Notes: a model not told the origin generated them from the letters alone. A stretch of 64,000 nucleotides of DNA from JBBSTY01 sp038235385 (GCA_038235385.1 JBBSTY010000001.1:88272-152271), one strand, 5' to 3'. Numbered from the stretch's first letter, positions 42,910-52,519 are shown. Numbers and translations are program-made.

Positions 42910-45900
42910 ATGCGCAGAGTCGTTCCCGTCGTCCTCGGAGTCCTGCTCGCGGTCGCCGTGCTCCCCCTCCTCCCCGCCACCCCGGCCCAGGCCGCCGCCG
43001 GCCCACCCACCAACGTCGCGCCGACCAACGGCGCCAACGTCTCGGGCAACCCGGTGTTCTCCTGGGAGCCCGGCACCGGCGCGATCCGGTACCTGTTCCA
43101 GATCTCGCAGAACAACTCGTTCACGCCGGTCATCAGCGGCGGCAGCATCGCCACCACCAACACGACGCTGACCTTCCCCACCGAACTGCCGTCGGACGTG
43201 CCGCTCTACTGGCGGGTCACCGCCTACGACACGCCGTCGAACGTCGGCGGGGCGGTCGGACCGACCTGGTCGTTCACCCGGGGCTCGATCGCCGCACCCA
43301 CCGGCCTGGTCCCCAGCACCTCGACGCAGAAGGACTTCGTGTACCCGACCGAGGCACCGACCTTCTCCTGGAACCCCGTGGCGGGCGCGAAGAGCTACGA
43401 GGTCACCGTGTCGGACAACAGCAACTTCACCGGACCGAACGTCTCGGGCTTCCCCACCACCACGACGAACACGTCGTTCACCCTCACCGATCCGCTCACC
43501 ATGGAGCAGTCGTTCTACTGGAGGGTGAAGGCCATCGCCACCGACAACACGCCGTCGCCGTCGTCCGACGTCGGGACGTTCCGGTTCTGCTGGGGTTCCT
43601 GCGACGCACCGGTCACACCGATGCCTCTGTACCCGCCGGACCAGAACGTGCCCGCCATCGAGGAGGTCGTCTTCGAGTGGACCGCCATCCCCGGCGCCAA
43701 GCAGTACGACGTGGAGTGGTCGCTGAGCGCCAACTTCACCAACCCCACCACCGTCCGCACCAAGTCCACCCGGTTCTCACCGGGCACCACGCTCGACAAC
43801 AGCGGCTATTTCTGGCACGTGCGCGGCGTCACCCCCATCAACGGAACCGGCAGGTGGAGCACCGACTCGCGCTTCACCCGGGCGTGGCCGGCCACCGAGA
43901 CGACCCCCGCCGAGCTCGGATCCATCGCGCTCCTGAGCCCGGACAACGCCGACTACCTCGTCACCGAACCCGTCTTCTCCTGGACCCCCCAGCGCCTCGG
44001 GAGTCGCTACAACCTCCAGATCAGCACCGACGCCAACTTCTCCCCGGGCCTCACGAGCAGCTGCATCACCAACCACACCACGCTGTCGCCCAAGTCGGGC
44101 TGTGGCACCGACCCGGTACCGAACGCGCTGTACTACTGGCGCGTCCAGGCCCTCGATGACCCCCGACCCATCGATGGCCGGTTCTCGGCGGTGCGCAGCT
44201 TCATCTACCGTCCCGAGCTGGTGACGCTCACCGGCCCCGGCAACGGCACCCTCACCAGCGCACCGGTCCTCACCTGGGATCCGGTATCGAGTCCGCTCAT
44301 CGCCCGCTACCGGGTGCTCGTCTACAACGGGGCGGGATCGCTGGTGAAGCAGGTGGAAACGTACAACACCTCGTTCAAGCCGGGTTCGAACCAGAGCGTG
44401 TCCTCCTACGCGCCGGATGCGTTGAGCACCGACCCGGCGTATCGCCAGCACACCTGGAAGGTGCAGACCGTCGACGTCTTCGGACGCATCGGACCGCTGC
44501 CCGGCACGAGCAGGACGTTCACGATGATCGACCCGCCCTCCACCTATCCCGCGCCCAACCAGGTCAGCCCCAACCACGCACGCGGCACGCGCGTGCCGCC
44601 GCTCACCTGGCAGCCGGTCACCGGCGCCGACCGTTACAACGTCTGGTACTCGGTCGCCGGGGCCAACCTGTACTACCCGCTCGTCTCGGACTGGCGCAGC
44701 ACCGCCTACGCCCACCAGACCTCGTCGGTCTCCCCCGGAGCCTACGACTGGTTCGTGGAGGCCGAGAACAGCTCCGGCGCGGTCATCGCCAGCTCCACCA
44801 CCTTCCCGAGGCCCGACTTCACGGTGGTGGACCTCGAGTGGTCGGCGCCGGTCTTCCCCCCGAACTGCCCCGCCCAGGAGCAGTGCGACGCGCGCTACGA
44901 CACGCCGACGCTCGATTGGGAGCCCGTCGTCGGTGCGACCCACTACAAGGTGTACATCTCCTACGACAAGAACTTCACCAACATCGTGCCCGGCCTGCCG
45001 TACGAGACCCAGTACTCGACCCTGACACCCCAGGTATCCCTCGTCGACAACCAGACCGGTCAGGCCTACTACTGGTACGCCCGGCCGTGCTACAGCAAGT
45101 CGCCCGAGCGCTGCGGACCGGAGCCGGCTGCGCTGGCCAACCTCCCGGACTCGCCGGTGTGGGCGTTCCAGAAGCAGTCGCACCCGCTCTCGCTCCTCGC
45201 CCCGGCGAACAACGCCATCGTGGGGAACCAGATCACGTTCTCGTGGAAGGGGTTCCTCCAGACCAACCAGGCGTCCGCCCCGGAACCGTCGCCGTTCGGG
45301 GCGCCTCCGGCACCGCCGACCCAGGAGGCCCGCCAGTACCGGATCGAGGTGTCCACCAAGGCTGACTTCTCGAGCGTGCTCGACGCCGCTGTGGTCGACC
45401 AGACCACCTACACGTCGTACCTGAAGACGTACCCCGAGGGGCCGATCTTCTGGCGGGTGGCGCCGATCGACGGCTCGAACAACCGGCTGGTCTGGAGCGA
45501 GGTGCGGACGCTCACCAAGGAGTCGCCGCTCGTCACCATGTCCCTGCCGGCGCCGAACGCCCAGGTGACCGAGGCGCCGACCCTCACCGTCCAGCCCAAG
45601 CCCTTCGAGGCCGAGTGGGAGTTCGAGATCTACAAGAACCTGAGCCAGACCGCGCTGTCGAACGGCAACCGCGTGTTCACCAAGCGCTCCAAGGTCCCCG
45701 CGGCCACCCCGACGGTCGCGCTCCCCCCGCTGGCTCCCGGCGAGCAGTACGGCTGGCGGGTCCGCCGCTGGGACGCCGACAACCTGCAGGGCGCCTGGAC
45801 CGCCGATGACAGCATCGGCCTGCGCCGGTTCACCGTCTCCGGTTCACCGATCACCCTCACGTCGCCGGCCGACGGCGCAACCGTGCTGGGCGACGAGATC

Positions 45901-47262
45901 CTCTACGAGTGGAACGTCGTGAACCAGGCCACCCGCTACAAGGTCGAGGTGAACACCCAGCAGAACTTCAGCGGAGCCCGCCCGGAGAACGACATCATCA
46001 CCGTCACCAACAACTGGGCCCCGCGCGTCACCTACGCCGACGGCGTCTACTGGTGGCGGGTGAGCACCCTCGATGCGAGCAACAACGTGCTCGCCACCTC
46101 GGCCGCCCGGTCGTTCAACACCGGCGAGATCGGGTCGCGCTACCAGTCCATCCCGCCGATCCGGGTGCTGGACTCCCGCACCGGCAACGGTTGGAACGGA
46201 ACCCTCAACGCCAACCAGCCCCGCTCGTTGACCGTCGCCGGCGCCGGTCTGGCCGCCCCGGCGGGGGCGACCGCGGTGGTTCTCAACGTCACCGCGATCG
46301 AGTCCACTGCGCAGTCGTTCATCACCGTGTACCCGAACGGTTCCCCGATCCCCAACCCGGGATCGGCGCTCAACTTCAACGCCGGCCAGATCATCCCCAA
46401 CCTGGTCACGGTGAAGGTCGGTGACAACGGACGGGTCAACTTCGCCACTGCCGCCGGACGCGTGAACGTCGTCGCCGACCTCGTCGGCTTCTACGACCTC
46501 GGTCTGGGCGACCGCTACAACTCGGTCACGCCGTATCGCCTGCTCGACTCCCGCCAGACGGGGACGCAGACCTACTGGAGCCCCCAGGGTCCGTTGAACA
46601 ACGACCAGTCGCGCGATCTGCAGATCACCGGACGCGGTGGGGTGCCGGCCAACGCCAAGGCGGCGATCGTGAACATCACCGCCGTCGAGGGCAGCCAGCA
46701 GTCGTTCCTGACCGCCTACCCCGCGGGTACGAGCCAGCCGACGGCGTCGAACGTCAACTTCGTCGGCGGCCAGATCATCCCCAACCTGGCGATCGTCAAG
46801 ATCGGCGCCGGGGGCAAGATCGCGCTGTACAACAACAGCGGATCGGTGAACGTCATCGTCGACGTCGTCGGGTACTTCCTGACCGACAGCGGGAGCTTCT
46901 TCCACCCGTTGGCACCGAACCGGATCCTCGACACCCGCGTCGCCAACGGCCTGTCCGGTGCGTTCGGGCAGGGCCAGATCCGAGCACTCCAGGTGAGCGG
47001 GCGCGGCGACGTGCCGGCCGGGGCGAGCGCGGTGGTGATGAACACCACCGCCGTCGAGGGCTCACAGGCCAGCTACCTGATGGTGTACCCGCAGAACGCG
47101 ACCAAGCCGACCAACGCGTCGAACCTCAACTTCGTCGCCGGGCAGATCATCCCGAACCTGGTGACCGTGGGGCTGAGTCCCAGCGGGATGATCAACATCT
47201 ACAACAACTCGGGCGTCGTGAACGTGCTCGGAGACGTCACCGGGTACTACTCGGCCTTCTGA
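42910..47262 (+). CDS. Large secreted protein: about ten FN3-like repeats and three C-terminal VLDSR domains
   Basis: The 1450-residue protein has a signal peptide (basic start, hydrophobic core, PAQAAAG cleavage region near residue 29). About ten FN3-like beta-sandwich repeats of roughly 100 residues follow, each with a core like FSWEPGTGAIRYLFQIS or FSWNPVAGAKSYEVTVSDN. The last 370 residues are three tandem domains beginning IRVLDSRTGN, YRLLDSRQTG and NRILDTRVAN, each containing LNFNAGQIIPNLVTV-like and a closing V-x-V-x-G-Y/F strand. Such domains occur at the C-terminus of actinobacterial surface proteins; their ligand is unknown. No LPXTG or transmembrane anchor is present. A surface adhesin or scaffold is the likely role. 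Confidence 0.82.
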   Translation: MRRVVPVVLGVLLAVAVLPLLPATPAQAAAGPPTNVAPTNGANVSGNPVFSWEPGTGAIRYLFQISQNNSFTPVISGGSIATTNTTLTFPTELPSDVPLYWRVTAYDTPSNVGGAVGPTWSFTRGSIAAPTGLVPSTSTQKDFVYPTEAPTFSWNPVAGAKSYEVTVSDNSNFTGPNVSGFPTTTTNTSFTLTDPLTMEQSFYWRVKAIATDNTPSPSSDVGTFRFCWGSCDAPVTPMPLYPPDQNVPAIEEVVFEWTAIPGAKQYDVEWSLSANFTNPTTVRTKSTRFSPGTTLDNSGYFWHVRGVTPINGTGRWSTDSRFTRAWPATETTPAELGSIALLSPDNADYLVTEPVFSWTPQRLGSRYNLQISTDANFSPGLTSSCITNHTTLSPKSGCGTDPVPNALYYWRVQALDDPRPIDGRFSAVRSFIYRPELVTLTGPGNGTLTSAPVLTWDPVSSPLIARYRVLVYNGAGSLVKQVETYNTSFKPGSNQSVSSYAPDALSTDPAYRQHTWKVQTVDVFGRIGPLPGTSRTFTMIDPPSTYPAPNQVSPNHARGTRVPPLTWQPVTGADRYNVWYSVAGANLYYPLVSDWRSTAYAHQTSSVSPGAYDWFVEAENSSGAVIASSTTFPRPDFTVVDLEWSAPVFPPNCPAQEQCDARYDTPTLDWEPVVGATHYKVYISYDKNFTNIVPGLPYETQYSTLTPQVSLVDNQTGQAYYWYARPCYSKSPERCGPEPAALANLPDSPVWAFQKQSHPLSLLAPANNAIVGNQITFSWKGFLQTNQASAPEPSPFGAPPAPPTQEARQYRIEVSTKADFSSVLDAAVVDQTTYTSYLKTYPEGPIFWRVAPIDGSNNRLVWSEVRTLTKESPLVTMSLPAPNAQVTEAPTLTVQPKPFEAEWEFEIYKNLSQTALSNGNRVFTKRSKVPAATPTVALPPLAPGEQYGWRVRRWDADNLQGAWTADDSIGLRRFTVSGSPITLTSPADGATVLGDEILYEWNVVNQATRYKVEVNTQQNFSGARPENDIITVTNNWAPRVTYADGVYWWRVSTLDASNNVLATSAARSFNTGEIGSRYQSIPPIRVLDSRTGNGWNGTLNANQPRSLTVAGAGLAAPAGATAVVLNVTAIESTAQSFITVYPNGSPIPNPGSALNFNAGQIIPNLVTVKVGDNGRVNFATAAGRVNVVADLVGFYDLGLGDRYNSVTPYRLLDSRQTGTQTYWSPQGPLNNDQSRDLQITGRGGVPANAKAAIVNITAVEGSQQSFLTAYPAGTSQPTASNVNFVGGQIIPNLAIVKIGAGGKIALYNNSGSVNVIVDVVGYFLTDSGSFFHPLAPNRILDTRVANGLSGAFGQGQIRALQVSGRGDVPAGASAVVMNTTAVEGSQASYLMVYPQNATKPTNASNLNFVAGQIIPNLVTVGLSPSGMINIYNNSGVVNVLGDVTGYYSAF
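46150..47259 (+). repeat. Three tandem VLDSR-domain repeats (coding)
   Basis: Three domain copies of about 375-385 bp begin near 46150, 46527 and 46908. They share VLDSR/LLDSR/ILDTR starts and an IIPNL segment near the end. Protein similarity is clear, whereas DNA identity is only moderate. Confidence 0.75.
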
Positions 47263-47282
47263 TCCGACGAAGCCGCTGACAT

Positions 47283-47313
47283 CGAGGCCCGGGCGGTCCA
47301 CGCCCGGGCCTCG
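47283..47313 (+). terminator. Strong hairpin terminator after the secreted repeat protein gene
   Basis: A perfect 13 bp stem (CGAGGCCCGGGCG / CGCCCGGGCCTCG) with loop GTCCA begins 20 bases after the stop. No T tract, as is common in high-GC actinobacteria. Confidence 0.8.
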
Positions 47314-47327
47314 TCGCGCACCGCCAC

Positions 47328-47356
47328 TTGGTCCGATGCATCGCTCCCCGTACGAT
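47328..47356 (+). promoter_or_regulatory. Candidate sigma-A-type promoter with leaderless start of rsgA
   Basis: TTGGTC (47328-47333) and TACGAT (47351-47356) are 17 bases apart, near consensus for both spacing and sequence. GTG 47366 lies 9 bases after the -10, so transcription could start at or a few bases before the start codon. Confidence 0.6.
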
Positions 47357-47365
47357 CCAGGGTCT

Positions 47366-48397
47366 GTGCCCCACCCCGAGCTCGTCCCCTACGGTTGGTC
47401 CGAGCGATGGGCGGCCGAGTACGCGGACCGCGCCACCGACACGTCGGCGCCCGGCCGGGTGCTGCGCCACGACGGCGTCGCCGTGCTCACGGCCCGGCCG
47501 GATCGGATCGGCCACGTGGCGCTGGGCAACCTGGGCGAGCCGCTCGCCGTCGGGGACTGGATCGTCGTCGAGCACGACACCGCCGTCTCGCTGCTGCCCC
47601 GGTCGTCGTTGCTGCGCCGCAGCATCGGCGACGGTGGAACCGAGCAGCTCCTCGCGGCCAACGTCGATGTGGTGGCGGTGGTCGCCGGCCTCGATCGACC
47701 GGTGAAGACCGGCCGGTTGGAGCGCTTCGTCGCCCTCGCCTCCGATGCCGGCGCCGAGGTGCTCATCGTGCTCTCCAAGGCCGACGTGGTCGCTGATCCC
47801 GACGCAGCCGTGGCCCTGGTGCGGGCGGCGGTCCCCGGCGCCGACGTGATGACGATCGCGGCGAAGGCCGACGCGGCCGGCGTCGCCAAGCTCCTCGAGC
47901 GTGTGGCCGACCGCACGGTGGTGCTGGTCGGCGAGTCGGGCGCTGGCAAGTCCACGCTGGTGAACGCCCTGGCCGGGTCCGACCTCGCCCCGACCGGCGC
48001 GGTGCGTGACCACGATGCCAAGGGTCGCCACACCACCACCAGCCGCAACCTGCACCTGCTGCCCACCGGCGGCGTGCTCATCGACACGCCCGGGATCCGT
48101 TCGGTCGGGCTGTGGACCGACGCCGAGACGGTGGCCACGTCGTTCACCGACATCGAGGACCTGGCCGAGGGATGCCGGTTCCGCGACTGCTCCCACGTCT
48201 CCGAGCCCGGGTGCGCGGTGCGCCGGGCCGTGGCCGACGGCGCGTTGGAGCAACGGCGCGTGGACGCCTGGGGTGTGATGCGCCTCGAGGCCGATGCCGC
48301 CATGGCCAAGGCGGACGAGCACGAGCGACGCCAGTTCGAGGGACGAGCCGGCCGTGCACCTCGTGGCGACCGGTCGGGTCGGCGACGCGACCGCTGA
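47366..48397 (+). CDS. rsgA: Ribosome small-subunit-dependent GTPase A
   Basis: This 343-residue protein has the circularly permuted GTPase order of RsgA. An OB-like N-terminal region carries RHDGVAVLTARPDRIG, then the G4-like VLSKADVV, G1 LVGESGAGKSTLVNALAG, switch region KGRHTTTSRNL and G3 LIDTPGIRSVGLW. A zinc module CRFRDCSHVSEPGCAV (Cys-Cys-His-Cys) and a helical tail follow. RsgA binds the 30S subunit late in assembly and hydrolyses GTP. GTG 47366 is preferred because of the promoter just upstream; an ATG at 47336 would add 10 residues but lies upstream of the -10 element. Confidence 0.9.
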   Translation: MPHPELVPYGWSERWAAEYADRATDTSAPGRVLRHDGVAVLTARPDRIGHVALGNLGEPLAVGDWIVVEHDTAVSLLPRSSLLRRSIGDGGTEQLLAANVDVVAVVAGLDRPVKTGRLERFVALASDAGAEVLIVLSKADVVADPDAAVALVRAAVPGADVMTIAAKADAAGVAKLLERVADRTVVLVGESGAGKSTLVNALAGSDLAPTGAVRDHDAKGRHTTTSRNLHLLPTGGVLIDTPGIRSVGLWTDAETVATSFTDIEDLAEGCRFRDCSHVSEPGCAVRRAVADGALEQRRVDAWGVMRLEADAAMAKADEHERRQFEGRAGRAPRGDRSGRRRDR

Positions 48398-48494
48398 GCG
48401 ACTCGGCGGCCCGTCGCCGACACCCGGTCCGGTGGGGCCCGTCGCCCGGTGGCCGGCCCGCCGGAGGAAGTGACCGAGGTCGCACGCGACGCGC

Positions 48495-48500
48495 TACCTT
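48495..48500 (+). promoter_or_regulatory. Candidate -10 element (TACCTT), leaderless start of the HAE3 gene
   Basis: TACCTT ends 6 bases before ATG 48507; GTGACC at 48470-48475 could be a poorly spaced -35. Confidence 0.4.
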
Positions 48501-48506
48501 TCGGAA

Positions 48507-51083
48507 ATGAGCGACACGGCCGGGGCACCCGACAGCGAGGTGGTCAGCGACCACGACACCCGCAACACCCGCATGCAGCGGTTCTGGGGGTGGCTGGCGG
48601 TCGAGCTTGGCAAGCGGGCCGGTCTCGTGGCCGTCGTGGGCCTGCTGATCACGCTGATCCTGGGTGCCGGCACCACCAAGCTCACCTTCGCCACCGGTCA
48701 GGACAGCTACCTCAACCCCGACGACCAGGTGGCGATCGACAACGTCGCCTACCAGGACCTCTTCGGCGGCGAGGCCATGCTCGTCCTCGTCACCGCCGAT
48801 CCCGGCAAGACCGTCGTCGATCTCGCATCGCCGGGCAACCTGGCGGCCTACGACAAGGCGGCCGCCGAGCTCAAGGCCGATCCCGCCATCATCGAGGGCG
48901 TGGTCAGCCCCCGCACCGGTCTCGACTGGAGCAACCGGCTGATCCAGAGCGACGACGGCAACTCGCTCAACAGCATCGCCGGCAAGGCGCTGCAGGCCGC
49001 CATCGCCGCCGACCCCACGCCCGAGGGCCAGGCGACCCGCACCGCCGACGGGCTCGCCACCATCACCCGGATCAACGCCATCCCCCCCGCGGAGCGCACC
49101 CTCGAGAACCGCGCATGGGTCGAGTTCCTCCTCTACGACAACCCCGGCCCGGACGGCAAGAGCGAGATCCGCAAGTCGCTGCGGCCGATCTTCCCCGACG
49201 ACACCCACGCCCAGATGGTCGTGCGCCTCAAGGGCAACGCGTCGATCGAGATCGGTGGACAGGGCAGCGAGCTCACCCAGCAGGTCGCCCGGGAGATGCA
49301 GATCACCGACGGCACCGTCGTCGCCACCGGTGCTCCCGCCCTGCTCAACGACATCAACAACTACCTGCGCGGCGGCATGCTCACCCTCGGAGCGATCGCC
49401 GTGGTGATCATGGCGATCATCCTGCTTCTGTTCTTCAACGTGCGCTGGCGCCTCCTCCCGCTCGGTGTCGTCCTGCTCGGCGTCACCTGGGCGTTCGGAC
49501 TTGCCGGGTACCTCGGCATCCCCCTCTCGCTCGTCACCATCGCCGGCCTGCCGGTGATGTTGGGGGTGGGCATCGACTACGCCATCCAGATGCACGCGCG
49601 CGTGGAGGAGGAGGTGATCATCGACCGCAATCCCCATCCCATCCAGGAGACGGCGCGCAACCTGTGCCCGGCGTTGTTGGTCGTGACCTTCGACGCCGTC
49701 TTCGCGTTCAGCGCGCTGTACTTCGCCAAGGTCCCGATGATCCGCCAGTTCGGCCTGCTGCTCGCGGTGGGCATCGCCGTCATCTGCTTCGCCAGCATCA
49801 TCGTGCCGCTCGCCACGCTCGGCATCCGCGAGTACAAGTCGCCCACCAAGGGTCGCGACTTCCGTGAGGGGTTCCTCGGCCGCTTCGTGGTCAAGCTCGG
49901 CAGCCTGCCGGTCTGGCTCGCACCCTTCCTGGCGGCCGCCAGCCTGGCGGTCTTCGTCGGCGGGATCCTGGTGGAGGACAGCCTCAACATCCAGTCCGAT
50001 CCCATCCAGTGGGTGAACCAGGACTCCCAGACCATCAAGGACATCGATTACGTCACGGCCCAGACCGGGTCCAACTCGGAGCTGGGCGTGTTCGTCCAGA
50101 CCGACGACGTCTTCTCTCAGCAGAACGTCGACTTCATGAGCGACTTCGCCGCCCGCCAGCTCACCGATCACCCGGCCGAGCTGCTCACCGCGTCGGGCGT
50201 CGTCACGACTGTCCAGTACCTGCTCGACATCCCCGACGCCGGCCACGTCGCACCCCGCTCCGAGGACATCAAGGCGGCGTACGACATCGCCCCCGACGAC
50301 ATCAAGCAGTCGTTCATGGCGCCCGACCAGGGTGCGGCCAACATGGTGTTCCGCTACGGCGAGGGCTCGCTCGAGGACCGGGCCGTGGTGATCGACCAGA
50401 TCGAGGCCAGCACCAACCCACCCGAGGGCATCACCGCCACGCCGTCGGGACTCGCGGTCGTCGGGGTCGGGCTGCTCGAGAACATCCAGTCCAACCGGAT
50501 CCTGCTCACCTACCTGGCGATCGCCTTCGTCGGCATCTTCCTCACGATCCGGCTCCGCAGCCTCGTCCGGTCGCTGCTGTCGCTCGTCCCCGTGCTCATC
50601 GCCGTCGGCGCCGTGTCGCTCATCGCGTTCACCTTCAACCGCAAGTTGAGCCCGATGACCGCGGTGGGCGGACCGCTCGTGGTCGCCATCTGCACCGAGT
50701 TCACGTCGTTGATCCTGTTGCGCTTCATCGAGGAGCGCCACCGCGGCCTCGGCCCTCGCGCCGCGGCCGACGTCGCCGCCTCGCGCACCGGCCGAGCGTT
50801 CATCGTGTCGGCCATGACCGCAGCCGCAGGCGTCGGGGTCATCGCCACGTCCAACCTGCCACTGCTGCGGGACTTCGGCATCATCGTCGCCATGAACGTG
50901 GTCGTGGCGTTGGCGAGCGCGCTCATCGTGCTCCCACCGCTGCTCGTGTGGGCCGACAACCGGGGGTGGGTCTCGCGTCACATGATCTCGGACCGGGTCC
51001 TGAAGGCCACCACGCCCAAGTACACGGGCAAGCCGGAACCGAGGATCCACCACGAGGACGCTCTCGCCGCGGTCGACCCCTGA
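48507..51083 (+). CDS. HAE3-type RND exporter
   Basis: The 858-residue protein has the RND/MMPL double architecture: TM1 (about residues 36-55), a large external loop, and a five-helix bundle (about 290-450) with LPVMLGVGIDYAIQMHAR, the conserved Gly-Ile-Asp-Tyr. A second loop and a second bundle (about 670-820) with MTAVGGPLVVAICTEFTSLILLRFIEER follow. These features match the hydrophobe/amphiphile exporter-3 group, which includes hopanoid and lipid exporters. The substrate is unknown. It is the second MMPL-type exporter of the window. Confidence 0.88.
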   Translation: MSDTAGAPDSEVVSDHDTRNTRMQRFWGWLAVELGKRAGLVAVVGLLITLILGAGTTKLTFATGQDSYLNPDDQVAIDNVAYQDLFGGEAMLVLVTADPGKTVVDLASPGNLAAYDKAAAELKADPAIIEGVVSPRTGLDWSNRLIQSDDGNSLNSIAGKALQAAIAADPTPEGQATRTADGLATITRINAIPPAERTLENRAWVEFLLYDNPGPDGKSEIRKSLRPIFPDDTHAQMVVRLKGNASIEIGGQGSELTQQVAREMQITDGTVVATGAPALLNDINNYLRGGMLTLGAIAVVIMAIILLLFFNVRWRLLPLGVVLLGVTWAFGLAGYLGIPLSLVTIAGLPVMLGVGIDYAIQMHARVEEEVIIDRNPHPIQETARNLCPALLVVTFDAVFAFSALYFAKVPMIRQFGLLLAVGIAVICFASIIVPLATLGIREYKSPTKGRDFREGFLGRFVVKLGSLPVWLAPFLAAASLAVFVGGILVEDSLNIQSDPIQWVNQDSQTIKDIDYVTAQTGSNSELGVFVQTDDVFSQQNVDFMSDFAARQLTDHPAELLTASGVVTTVQYLLDIPDAGHVAPRSEDIKAAYDIAPDDIKQSFMAPDQGAANMVFRYGEGSLEDRAVVIDQIEASTNPPEGITATPSGLAVVGVGLLENIQSNRILLTYLAIAFVGIFLTIRLRSLVRSLLSLVPVLIAVGAVSLIAFTFNRKLSPMTAVGGPLVVAICTEFTSLILLRFIEERHRGLGPRAAADVAASRTGRAFIVSAMTAAAGVGVIATSNLPLLRDFGIIVAMNVVVALASALIVLPPLLVWADNRGWVSRHMISDRVLKATTPKYTGKPEPRIHHEDALAAVDP

Positions 51084-51129
51084 CCGGATCGCCGCACCCC
51101 GCACCGATGCTCGCCGTGCGGGTCACCGG

Positions 51130-51135
51130 TAGCGT
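51130..51135 (+). promoter_or_regulatory. Candidate -10 element (TAGCGT), leaderless start of the PF10118 gene
   Basis: TAGCGT ends 6 bases before GTG 51142, the same hexamer found before the gene at 14980. Confidence 0.45.
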
Positions 51136-51141
51136 GGCGGC

Positions 51142-52062
51142 GTGATCACCGAGCGTCTACCGATCCGTCGAGTTCGCTTCGAGTACCCCGACGACTTGGA
51201 CCCCGCCTGGAACCACCGGTTCCCGGAGTTCGCCTACGGCGCCAACAGCGTCTCGTTGCTCATGCCCTTCGCCGAGCCGTACTTCGTGAAGTCGGTCCGC
51301 GGCGCTCTCCCCCAGCTCGACCCGCCCCAGCGTGGCCGCGCCGAGGACTTCCTGCACCAGGAGCTCGAGCACAGCGTCCAGCACCGACGCTTCAACCACC
51401 TGCTCACCCGCCGCTACCCGGGACTGGTGCGGATCGAACGGCGCATCCGGGCCACCTACGCGTGGTTCGGCCGCACGCGCAGCCTGCGCTTCAACCTGGC
51501 GTTCGCCGCCGGATCCGAGACCATCGCCTACGCCCTGGCGCGGTGGTCCGAAGATCACCTCGGCGAGTTCTTCGACGACGCCGACCCCGTGGCCGCCAAC
51601 CTCTACCTGTGGCACCTCGCCGAAGAGGTCGAGCACAAGACGGTGGCCTTCGACGTCTACGAGGCGGTCGACGGCTCACGCCTGCGCTACCTGGCGGCCA
51701 TGGTGACGTCGTTCAGCCTGCTCGCCCTGTTCTGCACCGCATCGGTGCTCACGATGATGGTGGCGGATCGCCGGATCTTCCACCCGATCTCGTGGTTCCG
51801 GCTCCTCCGGTGGTCGGTGAGCCTGGCGTTCGAGGTCCTGCCGGACATGGCCGTGTCGGCCGTGCCCGGCCACCACCCGTCCGACTTCACCGATCCCGTC
51901 TGGCTCACGACCTCGTTGCGCTACTTCGATCCCGTGACCGCCACCATGCCGCTGTGGGAGCACGATCCCCGCTCGGCCTCGTCGGCGCACGATCAGGCGC
52001 CCTCGTCCCCACCCGCACGGGCGGTCGCCGACCGCTCGAACACCCCTGCGCCGCCGCACTGA
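51142..52062 (+). CDS. Predicted metal-dependent hydrolase (PF10118 type)
   Basis: The 306-residue protein resembles the PF10118 family: RRVRFEYPDDLDPAWNHRFP, SLLMPFAEPYFVKSVR, FLHQELEHSVQHRRFN, and later LAEEVEHKTVAFDVYEAV. The repeated ExxH groups suggest a ferritin-like di-metal site. Two hydrophobic segments near residues 190-215 and 225-245 may associate with the membrane. The family is annotated only as predicted hydrolase; an oxygenase role would also fit an ExxH di-iron site. Its stop codon lies inside the octamer repeat that follows. Confidence 0.8.
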   Translation: MITERLPIRRVRFEYPDDLDPAWNHRFPEFAYGANSVSLLMPFAEPYFVKSVRGALPQLDPPQRGRAEDFLHQELEHSVQHRRFNHLLTRRYPGLVRIERRIRATYAWFGRTRSLRFNLAFAAGSETIAYALARWSEDHLGEFFDDADPVAANLYLWHLAEEVEHKTVAFDVYEAVDGSRLRYLAAMVTSFSLLALFCTASVLTMMVADRRIFHPISWFRLLRWSVSLAFEVLPDMAVSAVPGHHPSDFTDPVWLTTSLRYFDPVTATMPLWEHDPRSASSAHDQAPSSPPARAVADRSNTPAPPH

Positions 52063-52122
52063 GGCACTGAAGGACTGAAGGACTGAAGGGCTGAGGCACT
52101 GAGGCACTGCGGCACTGAGCCC
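52059..52122. repeat. Octamer tandem repeat (CTGAGGCA/CTGAAGGA, 8 units) over a stop codon
   Basis: Eight units of 8 bp (CTGAGGCA, CTGAAGGA, CTGAAGGG, CTGCGGCA variants) run without gaps; the first contains the upstream gene's TGA stop. Same 8 bp period as the array at 10021. Confidence 0.9.
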
Positions 52123-52202
52123 AGCCGGTGTGCACGAGCCACCGGTGTCGCACCTCCACCGGCCGTCCGGTGGTCGTTCGTGGTCCTGCTCTGCCGGCGG
52201 GA

Positions 52203-52514
52203 TCAGTCGAGCAGGCTCGGGTCCACCTGTCCGGCCAACTCGGGGTGGCGCTCGAGGTACGAGACGAGGAACGGGCACGTCGCGGCCATCGGGATTCCCC
52301 GATCGATGACGTCCTGGAGCGCGCCCCGCGCCAGCGCCGAGCCGATGCCCCGGCCCTCGAAGGCCGACTCGATGACCGTGTGGTCGAACACGCGCCCACC
52401 CTCGACGAGGCGGTAGCTCGCGTGGCCGGCGACGGTGTCCCCGACCGTGATCTCGTAGCGGTTGCGATCGGCGACGTCATGCACGTCTATCGGGTCCGTT
52501 CCTGCGGTGGGCAT
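52203..52514 (-). CDS. GNAT-like N-acetyltransferase (YjdJ type)
   Basis: This 103-residue protein is a compact GNAT domain: YEITVGDTVAGHASYRLVEG, FDHTVIESAFEGRGIGSALA (acetyl-CoA binding loop GRGIGSALA) and a C-terminal CPFLVSYLERHPEL. It matches the short YjdJ-type family (PF14542), whose substrates are unknown. AGGAG lies 9 bases before ATG 52514. It is the last gene of the DUF35-thiolase-SDR unit, 5 bases after the SDR stop. Confidence 0.85.
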   Translation of the reverse strand: MPTAGTDPIDVHDVADRNRYEITVGDTVAGHASYRLVEGGRVFDHTVIESAFEGRGIGSALARGALQDVIDRGIPMAATCPFLVSYLERHPELAGQVDPSLLD

Positions 52515-52519
52515 GTGGT

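Noticed and set aside
52059..52122. Short coding repeat peptide
   Set aside because: The 8 bp period changes frame each unit, and the array starts at a stop codon; it is non-coding.
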